A stretch of DNA of 64,000 bases. Source: an uncultured Cohaesibacter sp. (GTDB taxonomy: Bacteria > Pseudomonadota > Alphaproteobacteria > Rhizobiales > Cohaesibacteraceae). The position numbers were made by a program, and so were the translations under genes. Shown in pieces: positions 1 to 8,624 of the stretch (position 1 is its first letter; each line of letters opens with the position of its first letter). The DNA is taken from assembly GCF_963662805.1 (NCBI RefSeq), contig NZ_OY759867.1, positions 372,001-436,000 on the forward strand, written 5' to 3'. Under the pieces are notes generated by a model. That model did no database searches and was not told the origin of the DNA. It was given only the letters and a program-made list of their open reading frames with translations.

Positions 1-1866
1 GTATGCATAATCAATGCCTTTGACAGATTCATCCGGAATTTGCTTCACCTCCCCGTCGAACTCCACTTCAAGACTCTCGGCTGCTTTTCTTATGATACCC
101 AGAGTGCCGTTCATCAGACCAAGGTCATAGTCATTTACCGTCCAGATCACCGGCTCTCCTTCCGCGAAATGGAAGCGCTCCAGGCGAGCCGGTGATAAGA
201 GACTATGAAACAGCCGATTAATCGTTTTTGTTCCTGCTGGCCCATTCTTTACTGCGCCCACAATTTGACATTCGTGAATTCCCCCAAGGTCATTCGTAAC
301 ATCCAGCGCCGTATTGGCAATACTATAGGTATCGCAATCAATGAAGGAGACGCCTTGGCAGCACCCTTTGTATGCCGTCAATTGGGGCACTACGCCTTTG
401 CGAATTGAGGCGCAGATTTGTGGAATGCCTGTAGATGCTGCTTGCCTATGCACTTGGGTCAATTCTACACGAGGGATGCGGTCGGGTTTGCAAAGGGCGT
501 GAAAAACAAGTCCAAAGCCAATGGGCGGAAGTTGAGCTGGATCACCGACTAACACTAAGCGGCAGCCAGGTTCCAATCGTCTTAAGATCCGGTACATTGT
601 TGGAAGATCAATCATTGATGCTTCATCGATAATGATAAGTGGCTCTGTATCGAGTTTAAGCTTTTCCGCATCAATGGATTGAATGAAGCTCATTATGGTC
701 GTCGCGTGTCGTCCTGTGGCTTCGGTCATTCGTTTGGCAGCACGCCCAGCCAAGGCCATTTGGTGGATATGGCCTCCAAGTCTCTCAGAGAGCTCATGGA
801 CCGCTTTCAAAACAGTCGTCTTTCCTACTCCTGCCCCTCCGGTTATGATCCCCACAGGAGCTTCTAATGCCAATTGTACAGCTTCCTGTTGGGCAAGGTT
901 GAGCTTTATCCTCTCTCTGCTTTCAAACTTAGAAATCAAACTTGATATGTCTTCACACGATTTTGTGCGAAATGTTGGCTGATCTGTTTCAAATTTGCCG
1001 GTCATCGCGTCGCAAATAAAAGACGCGATGAACTTCTCCATGGTTGCGGGGCCCAATCCTTGGAGGCTGTTTTCCTGTTTAACGATCGCACAATCGTTTA
1101 GAGCAAGATCAATTGCGTTCTTCGCCACTTTTAAATCGCATCCGAGCAATCGCTGAACGCGTGAGCGAAAATCTGTCGCGTTTGTGGTGGTGTGGTTCAA
1201 CTGAATGCGTTGGTAGACGACGGCATCGGCTGCAGCGATGAGGCGACGTTCATCACTTAGTGAAATCCCAATGGACTTTGCAACGAGATCGGCCTGTTTC
1301 CAGGATGTAAAAGCAAGAAGCCGATATGGATTGTCTTCAATTTTCGAAATGACTTGGTTGCCGTAAATGGCAATCAGTTTACAGGATATTCCAAATGGTA
1401 GGCCACGTTGATCCAGATATCGATAGACGTCCGCTTCAATTGAAAGCTTCTTCCAGCCATTAATTAGGACGGTAGCAAGATCGTTGCCAAGAAACGACGA
1501 AAAAGCTTGATAGTTTTCCGTTTCCAGAAGGTCATAAATTGCCTCACCGAACTCGTTCCATAGATTTTCCGCGCGAGCTTTGCCTATGCCAGGAAAGTCT
1601 TTTGATTTCGAAATCGTTGAGACAATTAGCTTGCCCGATGGCTTTTCTAGCAACGCGGTTTCGATTTGAACCTGATCGCCATATTCTGGATGGTTCTTGA
1701 TTGTGCCAGATATTGTCCAGAGTTCACCGGCCTCAGGGACACGTGGCAATATGGAGCTTGCCGCGAGAAAACGATATTTTCGGCCCGACATGGTGAGCGC
1801 ATTGAATACCGCACCGCCGTAAGGTCCTACCCAAAGAACGTTTTCTATGATGACGGTTTGCGTCAT
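1..1866 (-). CDS. RecD2-like DNA helicase (C-terminus beyond window edge)
   Basis: An open frame starts at the ATG at 1866 and runs off the left edge (about 620 residues visible). Its N-terminus looks like the OB and tandem helix-hairpin-helix part of RecD2 (FPGIGKARAENL). The helicase core follows: Walker A GGAGVGKTT (about residue 360), Walker B LIIIDEAS, motif III LVLVGDPAQLPP and motif IV LTQVHRQA. The SF1B UvrD-like C-terminal part has started (NDYDLGLMNGTLG) but is cut. RecD2 enzymes are 5'-3' helicases that act without RecBC. The start overlaps the stop of the upstream small gene by 4 bp (ATGA), so it is the last visible gene of the recombinase operon. A role in processing the excised or transferred island DNA is inference. 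A TraA-type helicase is the alternative, but no relaxase motif is seen in this part. Confidence 0.85.
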   Translation of the reverse strand, partial: MTQTVIIENVLWVGPYGGAVFNALTMSGRKYRFLAASSILPRVPEAGELWTISGTIKNHPEYGDQVQIETALLEKPSGKLIVSTISKSKDFPGIGKARAENLWNEFGEAIYDLLETENYQAFSSFLGNDLATVLINGWKKLSIEADVYRYLDQRGLPFGISCKLIAIYGNQVISKIEDNPYRLLAFTSWKQADLVAKSIGISLSDERRLIAAADAVVYQRIQLNHTTTNATDFRSRVQRLLGCDLKVAKNAIDLALNDCAIVKQENSLQGLGPATMEKFIASFICDAMTGKFETDQPTFRTKSCEDISSLISKFESRERIKLNLAQQEAVQLALEAPVGIITGGAGVGKTTVLKAVHELSERLGGHIHQMALAGRAAKRMTEATGRHATTIMSFIQSIDAEKLKLDTEPLIIIDEASMIDLPTMYRILRRLEPGCRLVLVGDPAQLPPIGFGLVFHALCKPDRIPRVELTQVHRQAASTGIPQICASIRKGVVPQLTAYKGCCQGVSFIDCDTYSIANTALDVTNDLGGIHECQIVGAVKNGPAGTKTINRLFHSLLSPARLERFHFAEGEPVIWTVNDYDLGLMNGTLGIIRKAAESLEVEFDGEVKQIPDESVKGIDYAY

Positions 1867-2249
1867 GAGATAACGTGCTTTCCTTGTTCCAGCATATCCT
1901 CAATGTGTTTGAATCGCTTCAGCTTTGATCGGAGTTCGTAGACCTCCGCAACAAGGGAACTATTGGTTTGTTGCAGTGAAGTTATCTGTCGTTCAAGAGC
2001 CGCCACTTCGGGGGATGTTTTGTCCTCCTGAATTTCAACTCCTTTTAGGCCCTTTTTCTTGATCGCCTCTTCGAGAAGCTGCTTGGCTTTCGGATTTTTG
2101 TACAGGGTTTGCCGATCAAAGCCACATGCCTCCGCAATTGCTGACATGTTCGCCTTGCCATTTCGTTCAGGGATCGAGTCTACCGTGGAAAGATAGCATT
2201 CCAGCTTTGCAACATTTTCAGCCCCCTGCTCGCGTCCTGACTTACTCAT
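1863..2249 (-). CDS. small HTH plus coiled-coil protein (TnpC/GinD-like), copy 2
   Basis: This is a 128-residue protein. Its middle (MSAIAEACGFDRQTLYKN) looks like a helix-turn-helix and its C-terminal half (EVAALERQITSLQQTNSSL) is a heptad-rich coiled coil. This layout is that of the small accessory proteins of Tn554 (TnpC) and GInt islands (GinD), which assist the tyrosine recombinases encoded beside them. It overlaps the gene on each side by 4 bp, so translation is probably coupled. It differs in sequence from the neighbouring 157-residue protein, though both share the HTH-then-coil layout. The DNA-binding role is inferred from layout and context. Confidence 0.7.
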   Translation of the reverse strand: MSKSGREQGAENVAKLECYLSTVDSIPERNGKANMSAIAEACGFDRQTLYKNPKAKQLLEEAIKKKGLKGVEIQEDKTSPEVAALERQITSLQQTNSSLVAEVYELRSKLKRFKHIEDMLEQGKHVIS

Positions 2250-2719
2250 GTTTTTACTCTTCGATCTCCACGGAAAACCGTTGGTCGTGAATTTCTCGTG
2301 GGCTTCGAGGCTTCCCTGTCAATGCTCGGCAGCGCCTCGTTGAGCTGATTTGCAGTTATGCCTCGGGCACTTGCATTGTATTGCCAACGAACGAATTGCT
2401 CGAGTAATGAGTTGTTTTCTTTCTTGAGGCGGTTATTTTCCGCTTCGAGCCGTTCCAAGCGTTCAACGAGTTTCGTTTCAACAATGGACAGATTTTCTTT
2501 GGAGCTTTTGCTTCTTCCCCTCAGGTGTTCCTTGCGGATATTGAAAGCTGATTTGATGCGTGGTTGCTTTTCTAGGCTCTGACGCGAGTATCTTCCTGTC
2601 GTGGGTTCGATTTTTTCAATCAGAAGATTCCACGTAAGCTTCCCTGTCCAACCATCGATGATTCCAACAATTGCATTGATTTTGCTATCTGTAAGGTGCT
2701 GTCTCATAGGGAACCTCAC
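2246..2719 (-). CDS. small HTH plus coiled-coil accessory protein (TnpC/GinD-like), copy 1
   Basis: This is a 157-residue protein read from a GTG at 2719 that overlaps the stop of the 681-residue recombinase (GTGA). An ATG at 2707 is an alternative start. The N-terminal half (LTDSKINAIVGIIDGW, then TGRYSRQSLEKQPRIKSAF) resembles a HTH that ends in the RxSLxKxxRI pattern. The region around LERLEAENNRLKKENNSL is a clear leucine-heptad coiled coil. In Tn554 and GInt elements a protein of this size and layout follows the last recombinase and is needed for recombination, so it is probably the GinD/TnpC equivalent. The function was not tested, and the basic tail has no recognisable domain. Confidence 0.7.
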   Translation of the reverse strand: MRFPMRQHLTDSKINAIVGIIDGWTGKLTWNLLIEKIEPTTGRYSRQSLEKQPRIKSAFNIRKEHLRGRSKSSKENLSIVETKLVERLERLEAENNRLKKENNSLLEQFVRWQYNASARGITANQLNEALPSIDREASKPTRNSRPTVFRGDRRVKT

Positions 2720-4752
2720 GCCAAAATGCGGAAACTGGAGAGGATATTTGCATCATCGTCGGAAAGACGTTTCCTTTCATTTATGGCGTTGTTGATCGGG
2801 CTATATTCATCTGGGTTGGCAAGCTGGATTACTGCACCATTTGGTATTGTCGGATCTTCCATAATTACTAAGAGCTCTTGTAGGCGTTGAGCTGATTTTT
2901 CATGTACTTCCAACCACCTGTCTGCTCCGAAGGCCTGGTCTTTAATTGCAGATCGGGCCTTCTCCACCTGCTCCGAAACAATCTCAAATGCGGAGCGTAT
3001 GCGAGCTGTCTTAGCTTTATCTCCCTTGATGCAAACTTGTTCAGTGCAATTTATGCAATCTCGGTGCTTCTGGCAGGGAAGCATGGTGAAATCGTGGATG
3101 CAGAATCCAAATTCTGTTGTGTGGGCGGTTGGGAACTTCATTTGAAGGAAATCTTCTCTCGAGACAGGTAGTTTCTCGAAAGCTTCAGCCAACGGCCCCA
3201 TCATGTTTGGGGTTCCTATTTCCTTATTAATGATTGCCAGCATCTCATCGGGGGTAACATGATTGTAGACTCGGTTTTGTTTGATGTCTTTTCGACCAGA
3301 CCAGATCGCAATATCAAGTTCTGATAATCCGCCGCGTTGAGCAATCGTGTTGAGCCAATGACGAAAGCTGTGTGTGTTTATAACAATATCGCTTCCGTCG
3401 TTATTTTTAAAACCCAAGCGACTGAATATGGAAGAAGCGCCTTGCAGTGCTCTTCCGCCCAAACCGTCGGAAATATGCTGCTCGTTAATGGGCTCCACGA
3501 TGCAGGGAATAGTAGTTTTTTTCGAATGAAAGAGATTTCTAGAAGTCACCATCAAGGCGTCGGCAAAGTGTAGATCTGTTTCGACGTCATAAATTGGGAA
3601 TTTCTTTGGTAATAAACGTAAAACTGCAGATTCCACATCTTTAAATATTACGTGTTTTTCTCCATTTAACTCTGTGATAGAAACTTTGTTAGTTTTCATC
3701 CATTGGCTTACGCTTGGCAAACTTTTAAGTTCCAGAGCGGGCAAAAAGTCCTTTAATTTTGAAATTGGTTGGGTTCGAAGTAATTCGCAGTCACGTGGCA
3801 ACCACATAGAGTTCGGATTGGATTGGTACCATCTTGCTACTGATCGCGCGTGGCTAGTTGCCTCACGCAAGTTAGATATCGCTTCTTTCGCAACATCAAC
3901 CATCGTAGGACCGATCCATTTGACATAAGGTTCTGCACCTTTTGAAGGCCACCATCGAAGGCCATAAGCGATGGTGCCGTCTGGCTGCTCTTTCTCAACT
4001 TCACAATCTACGGGCAACCGAAATATCTCGTTGATCCTGCTAGGTGCGCATGCTAGCAGCGCAGCGGTAGATGCTATGATAATGTCGTTGGGCTCTTTCG
4101 CGATATGGAATGCCTTTGCAAGCGCTTCGATGGCTTCCTTAGATGGCAGCTTATCAAGCCTCTCCCTGTCACCTTCGGCGCCAATTCTATTTCTATCGTT
4201 GTTTCTATTTAGCGATTGTTTCCATTGGAACTTGACCGGCACCAATGAATGTTCATTAATGAACTTGGAAATCATTTCGAGTTGGCAAGCTTCTCGATAG
4301 GCGGTGCTGGTTTCGGATTTGTTTTTTATCAATGCTTGGGCAGAATTGAAAACAAAAGCATTTGCGTTTGTGATATCCGGGGCTTGCCCCTTATAGGCTT
4401 CGGTCAATGCTCGTTCCAACGCGCGCAGTGCTGCAAGACGATTTCCAAAGCCCTTTGTTGGTCGCATGGAATGCTGGTAACGCATGTATGATCGGGCGAA
4501 ACTCAGGAACGGCTCCGCCATCAAAGGTGCATTTTTGTTCTTCTTGGAGGTGTCAAAGTTTGTCCATGCAAAAGCAAGGCGCCCATTACGCCCGCGTTTT
4601 TCAATTGCATCGCTTACATCCCATGCCCGGTCGTCCCATGCGAGATCTTTTCCGAATACACTTAGGTGATCGCGGCAGAGCGTCACAAAATCTTCCGCAT
4701 TCTGGGCTGCATCAGTTTTATTCTTTGGCGTAAACTGTAGGATTTCAGCCAT
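2716..4752 (-). CDS. large tyrosine recombinase, third of trio
   Basis: This is a phage-integrase-type tyrosine recombinase of about 678 residues; a GTG at 4761 gives 681. The catalytic C-terminal half shows the first Arg (CAPSRINEIFRLP), the HxxR box (THSFRHWLNTIA) and the Tyr in NRVYNHVTPDEM. Four Cys within CQKHRDCINCTEQVC suggest a small zinc-binding patch after the catalytic domain. Most integrases are 300-450 residues; this length is typical of TnpB/GinB-GinC-type enzymes that work as a set. It starts inside the end of the preceding recombinase gene. Role: integration and excision of the island together with the other two recombinases (inferred from family and context). Confidence 0.85.
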   Translation of the reverse strand: MAEILQFTPKNKTDAAQNAEDFVTLCRDHLSVFGKDLAWDDRAWDVSDAIEKRGRNGRLAFAWTNFDTSKKNKNAPLMAEPFLSFARSYMRYQHSMRPTKGFGNRLAALRALERALTEAYKGQAPDITNANAFVFNSAQALIKNKSETSTAYREACQLEMISKFINEHSLVPVKFQWKQSLNRNNDRNRIGAEGDRERLDKLPSKEAIEALAKAFHIAKEPNDIIIASTAALLACAPSRINEIFRLPVDCEVEKEQPDGTIAYGLRWWPSKGAEPYVKWIGPTMVDVAKEAISNLREATSHARSVARWYQSNPNSMWLPRDCELLRTQPISKLKDFLPALELKSLPSVSQWMKTNKVSITELNGEKHVIFKDVESAVLRLLPKKFPIYDVETDLHFADALMVTSRNLFHSKKTTIPCIVEPINEQHISDGLGGRALQGASSIFSRLGFKNNDGSDIVINTHSFRHWLNTIAQRGGLSELDIAIWSGRKDIKQNRVYNHVTPDEMLAIINKEIGTPNMMGPLAEAFEKLPVSREDFLQMKFPTAHTTEFGFCIHDFTMLPCQKHRDCINCTEQVCIKGDKAKTARIRSAFEIVSEQVEKARSAIKDQAFGADRWLEVHEKSAQRLQELLVIMEDPTIPNGAVIQLANPDEYSPINNAINERKRLSDDDANILSSFRILA

Positions 4753-6277
4753 TATATTCACCGTGATGATCTTTCATGGCTTTACAGCGAGCGACCACAT
4801 CGGCAACAGCCAGAATGGTATGATCATTGATCGAAGTCATTCGTGAGTCGTTTGTCTGTTTGGAGATGCGATCTCGTTCGGTTAGCAATGTTTCGAGAAG
4901 CTCTTCGTGAGGTGCATCGAGCCATGGCTGAAACTGGCGGCATGTATAGCATGCGATGGGCGCTAGAGCTCCACAGAAGCCATATTTGCCGCATGAGCCT
5001 ACGTTGCCAATGCTTGGGTTTCCAATGCGACTGGAAGGGTCTTGGCCACGATCTGCGTCATTCTCGTTTATGATTATTTCACCCATGAACATTTGGGCGA
5101 TGGGCCCCAGCTCCATTGCTGTGGCTTTGTCTATCCGTTCGGCCATTGCCGGGGTCGCCTCGACATAAACGCCAACATTTTGGGTATCAGAATGATCAAG
5201 GAGGTCGGCGATTATCAACTCGCCATGCCCTTCTTCAGCAGCGCGTGTTCCAACGGTTTTGCGAAAGCGACTAGTGTTAATTTTGATTAATTCACCAGTT
5301 CGTTCAGACGTTATTTCCAGAGAATTGCATACTTGGGTTATCCGCAATGCCAACTCATCAGCTGTTGCGTGATGCTGTAAGTTAGGTGGCATTGGATTGC
5401 CTTCATTAGGAAATACCGGAAGTTCAGGAGCAGGGATGCCGCTGCCTTCGATATGACTTGGTAGTTGGTTTGTCCATGCCTCCATTAGTTTGCCAATTTC
5501 CGGTATTAACGACCGGGTTTTGAAAAAAGCCCTTGAGTTGGACCTTCTTTGTTTTGCTCGCGGCATGTTTAACGTATATACAGTGGCACCATTCTCTGCC
5601 CTGAATACAGATAGATCCTTAATCTTAAGGCTTGCGAGTTGTTTGGGGCGCACGCCAAAGACTATTGTCAGCATCACGAGGAGAAATTCCTCGATAGATA
5701 TACGCCCTTCAGCAAACGCTCCGTTGATATTTGCCGATATGGATTGGATTTCGATTTCGCTGAAAGGTCCCTTTTCGGGATCCATGGTTCTTACAGCATC
5801 TCCTTTTTTGTTTCCTTTTATACGAATGTCCGAAAATAGATTAATTACTTCATGGTCGATCGAGCGGAGACCAAGATTATTCCATTTCTCAAATAAAATT
5901 CTTAAAATACCTAAGTACCAATCTGTATTTTTATCTAAAGTGGACTTATATGAAATTACCATTTCAGGGCTTATCTTATCGATAAGTTCTATTTCTTTTT
6001 GAAAATACCTTATGAAATGTAAGTATCTATTATATAAGTTTGCAGCATGCGATACTGAATTTCTTTCAAGAAAAAATATTATAACATATTTAAATTCTAA
6101 AACTAGTTGTTTAGTGCAATAACAACTCAATTCAAAAAAACTAAAATATTTTTTTTGACTTAAATCGGAAATTTGCCATGTATCTTCGTGTGGATAAAAT
6201 TCGAAACCTTCAAATGTACGAGAAGTTTCGGGAAGAATAAGTTTTTTATCTCTGATTTTTGGAAATTTATTCTTCAT
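4745..6277 (-). CDS. tyrosine recombinase, second of trio
   Basis: This is a 510-residue tyrosine recombinase. Visible catalytic landmarks are the first Arg in FGVRPKQLASLKIKDL, an RxxR-type second box (SRFRKTVGTRA, where most family members have HxxR) and the Tyr near the end of LLDHSDTQNVGVYVEA. A cysteine cluster (CGKYGFCGALAPIACYTC) sits about 60-80 residues after the catalytic Tyr and may bind zinc. The gene overlaps the 3' end of the first recombinase by 11 bp. Its 5' half is very AT-rich compared with the chromosome, a sign of transfer. It belongs to the three-recombinase set of a GInt or Tn554-like island. Confidence 0.85.
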   Translation of the reverse strand: MKNKFPKIRDKKLILPETSRTFEGFEFYPHEDTWQISDLSQKKYFSFFELSCYCTKQLVLEFKYVIIFFLERNSVSHAANLYNRYLHFIRYFQKEIELIDKISPEMVISYKSTLDKNTDWYLGILRILFEKWNNLGLRSIDHEVINLFSDIRIKGNKKGDAVRTMDPEKGPFSEIEIQSISANINGAFAEGRISIEEFLLVMLTIVFGVRPKQLASLKIKDLSVFRAENGATVYTLNMPRAKQRRSNSRAFFKTRSLIPEIGKLMEAWTNQLPSHIEGSGIPAPELPVFPNEGNPMPPNLQHHATADELALRITQVCNSLEITSERTGELIKINTSRFRKTVGTRAAEEGHGELIIADLLDHSDTQNVGVYVEATPAMAERIDKATAMELGPIAQMFMGEIIINENDADRGQDPSSRIGNPSIGNVGSCGKYGFCGALAPIACYTCRQFQPWLDAPHEELLETLLTERDRISKQTNDSRMTSINDHTILAVADVVARCKAMKDHHGEYNG

Positions 6278-7568
6278 TTCTCAGCGCCTCAATGGCTTTC
6301 TTTTGAATTTCTCTTGAAATTTCGTTTGATTTTTCTCGAATATGCCGTTTAGTGTATGTCGACGCTGTCCCGGATCCCTGCTTCCATCCCATGAGATATT
6401 CTCTCATTTGCTCCTCACGATTCTGGCTAATCTCATCTCCCTGCTTTCGTCTTTGATCAATATACCGACTGAATTGGTCGTTCCAAGAGTGCCTCATGAT
6501 GTGGCCAGACAGATCATCCGGAAGAGTTGGAACCTTTTCCCTGAGGGTTTCAATCATTTTGCTATACCCGGTTATTGAAAGCGGATTTCCGTGGTAAGGT
6601 CCCTGTTTGTGGGTAACAAGGAGGAACGAGTTTCTTTTTGCTTTTAATATGAGAGATCGATGTTTGACGATGTAATCGTAAACCATGTCAGCAACAGCTG
6701 GCTCGATTCTGAGTTTGCGATCTTTCGTTTTGGCATTTGGCTGGTCGGTTCTTGGATCGTCAGGGTCATCGGGACGACGACGAACCGTGACTTCATGGGC
6801 CTGGAAGTTGATGTCTTCGATCTTAAGGCCCAGAAGTTCGCCTCTTCGGATACCAAGGGTGTATAACAGAATGAATATCAACTGATTTCTTGTTGCCAAA
6901 GATTTGTCTGACCATGGATTGAAGCTGTCATTTGGGTTTAATACCTGAAGCAACAGTTCGATGTCTTTGGGGGCTAGTCCTTCACGGCTGGTTGCGGTCG
7001 CCTTTTTCCGGTTTTGGGGTATTCTCGAAGAAATAGCTTTATTCCAAAAATTTATAGCGATGTTTAAATTTACCACACCGTCACCCTTGACCGAAGTGTG
7101 GTTGTAGGATTTATGCATCAGCCATTCTACGTAATTACGAATTGACCGAATACGATTAGCGGCGGTGTCCCCCTGAACTTCTGGCTTTTTCTTTGGCGCC
7201 TTTGCTCTTGCTTGCTCAACTGAAACAATTCGAGCACAAGGTTTTTGTCTTGCCGTTGGGTTTCTGGATGATAGCGAAATATCGTGATGATTGTTGCGGC
7301 AAGCTCGCACGAGCGAGTCGATCTCATAAAGGTTCAAAGGTTCGTGACAATCTAGTCTATTCTCAATATCCAAGCCTTCATTTTGCGCCCATGTGTAAAG
7401 GTGCATTATTGCTCGAAGGTGCCGCTCGAGAGTTTTTGCTGCATGGTTGCCGGATCTGACCATTGTGCTGATGTAGAGCGTCGGAAAATATAAAGGCAGA
7501 CCATCTTCCTTAAGCAGGATTGGGTATCGCTCGCCGTCATTGAAAGTAAGAATTTTGACTCGGTACAT
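6267..7568 (-). CDS. tyrosine recombinase, first of trio (island-end proximal)
   Basis: This is a tyrosine recombinase of about 433 residues from the ATG at 7568. A TTG at 7634 would give 455 residues, but neither start has a good ribosome-binding site. The catalytic set is complete: Arg in LGIRRGELLGLKIEDI, HIMRH in the second box, and Tyr in GSGTASTYTKRH. It is the first gene of the island operon and lies about 80 bp from the ssb terminator, so the island end must lie in that short gap. In GInt and Tn554 elements the first recombinase gene sits at the element end in the same way. Role: site-specific integration and excision, inferred from family. Confidence 0.85.
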   Translation of the reverse strand: MYRVKILTFNDGERYPILLKEDGLPLYFPTLYISTMVRSGNHAAKTLERHLRAIMHLYTWAQNEGLDIENRLDCHEPLNLYEIDSLVRACRNNHHDISLSSRNPTARQKPCARIVSVEQARAKAPKKKPEVQGDTAANRIRSIRNYVEWLMHKSYNHTSVKGDGVVNLNIAINFWNKAISSRIPQNRKKATATSREGLAPKDIELLLQVLNPNDSFNPWSDKSLATRNQLIFILLYTLGIRRGELLGLKIEDINFQAHEVTVRRRPDDPDDPRTDQPNAKTKDRKLRIEPAVADMVYDYIVKHRSLILKAKRNSFLLVTHKQGPYHGNPLSITGYSKMIETLREKVPTLPDDLSGHIMRHSWNDQFSRYIDQRRKQGDEISQNREEQMREYLMGWKQGSGTASTYTKRHIREKSNEISREIQKKAIEALRNEE

Positions 7569-7579
7569 AACGATGTACT
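7564..7579. repeat. inverted repeat over the first recombinase start
   Basis: GTACAT-AACG-ATGTAC has 6-bp perfect arms with a 4-bp spacer and spans the likely ATG of the first recombinase. The position fits either an operator that represses the operon or a recombinase core site at the island end. The sequence alone cannot separate these. Confidence 0.4.
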
Positions 7580-7643
7580 TTACAAAAATTTTTGATATCT
7601 GTTCATATATATTTGCAAAGTTGCGTAAAGTCAATTCTGTAAA

Positions 7644-7680
7644 CTAAAAAAGGCGAGAAAACTTGACGTTTTCTCGCCTT
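7644..7680 (-). terminator. Rho-independent terminator of ssb
   Basis: A 13-bp perfect inverted repeat (7650-7662 and 7668-7680) with a 5-nt loop is followed on the minus strand by a run of six T. It lies about 30 bp past the ssb stop. It probably marks the last piece of ordinary chromosome before the island. Confidence 0.9.
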
Positions 7681-7685
7681 GGTTT

Positions 7686-7699
7686 ACAATTTAAATTGT
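7686..7699. repeat. perfect 14-bp palindrome between ssb stop and terminator
   Basis: ACAATTTAAATTGT is a perfect AT-rich palindrome 9 bp past the ssb stop. It could be a protein-binding site or part of the island's target. No function is shown. Confidence 0.45.
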
Positions 7700-7707
7700 G
7701 GTATTCC

Positions 7708-8226
7708 CTAGAACGGAATGTCGTCGTCCATCTCGTCGCGGAAATTGGGGTTCTGCGGGCCCGGTTTTGACTGGCGTCCGCCGTATGGATCGCCCTGAGG
7801 CTCGTTGGCGAAGCTGCGGCCCGGGCCGCCAAAATCGTTGTTCTGCTGGCCGCCAAAGCTCCCGCCGCCTTCGTTGCGGTTGTCGAGCATGGTCAGGGTC
7901 GAGTTGAACCCCTGCAACACGATCTCGGTGGAATAACGGTCCTGACCGTTCTGGTCCTGCCATTTGCGGGTCTGCAACTGGCCTTCCACATAGACCTTGG
8001 ATCCCTTGCGCAGATAGTTCTCGGCAACCCGTGTGAGACCTTCATTAAAAATCACCACACGATGCCATTCGGTGCGCTCGCGGCGTTCGCCGCTGTTGCG
8101 ATCCTTCCAGCTTTCGGATGTCGCGACCGAGAGGTTGACGATCTTCCGGCCGTCTTGCGTGGTGCGAATGTCAGGGTCTGCACCCAGATTGCCCACGAGG
8201 ATGACTTTGTTCACGCTACCGGCCAT
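7708..8226 (-). CDS. ssb: single-stranded DNA-binding protein
   Basis: This 172-residue protein coats single-stranded DNA in replication, recombination and repair. The N-terminal OB fold covers about residues 1-110 (MAGSVNKVILVGNLGADPDIR; WHRVVIFNEGL). A Gly/Asn/Gln-rich disordered linker follows, then the acidic tip DEMDDDIPF, which recruits partner proteins. Length and layout are normal for the family. It is divergent from uvrA, as in many proteobacteria, so the 370 bp between them probably holds both promoters. The island is inserted just past its terminator and leaves the gene intact. Confidence 0.97.
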   Translation of the reverse strand: MAGSVNKVILVGNLGADPDIRTTQDGRKIVNLSVATSESWKDRNSGERRERTEWHRVVIFNEGLTRVAENYLRKGSKVYVEGQLQTRKWQDQNGQDRYSTEIVLQGFNSTLTMLDNRNEGGGSFGGQQNNDFGGPGRSFANEPQGDPYGGRQSKPGPQNPNFRDEMDDDIPF

Positions 8227-8393
8227 TGGCTTGTCCTTTGTTTGCTTCTATCCGTCTGCCTTTGGGGCCGACGTTGAGTGGGCGCCAGCATAGGCAAGAA
8301 TGCCGCACAGTTCCATACGGGATTGGTTCAATCCCCATGCTTTGGTTCATGCGCTGGTGGTTTGCCGCGTTGCTCGTTTTGATCTACAGTGTA

Positions 8394-8408
8394 GAACAAA
8401 GTGTGTAC
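8394..8408. promoter_or_regulatory. possible LexA box (near match) between ssb and uvrA
   Basis: GAAC-N7-GTAC differs by one base from the alphaproteobacterial LexA box GAAC-N7-GAAC. The position between divergent ssb and uvrA, both often SOS genes, supports it. One mismatch in a short motif leaves real doubt. Confidence 0.3.
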
Positions 8409-8624
8409 AAATGAAAGTCCCGGGGCTAAGATGGGCGAGCCGGAATCACCGGGGAAACTCGATTGCCTTTGTTTTTGTAACAGGATATTGGAAAGACGAT
8501 CGGGCAGAAGCCGCCCCGTTGACTTCGCGTGATCCAACTCTTGCCAGACAGTCGTATGATGCCCAATGAGGCTTCATGAGCTAGCCTGTTTTGCCGATTG
8601 ACCGAAAATCTGATTGATAGCGAT

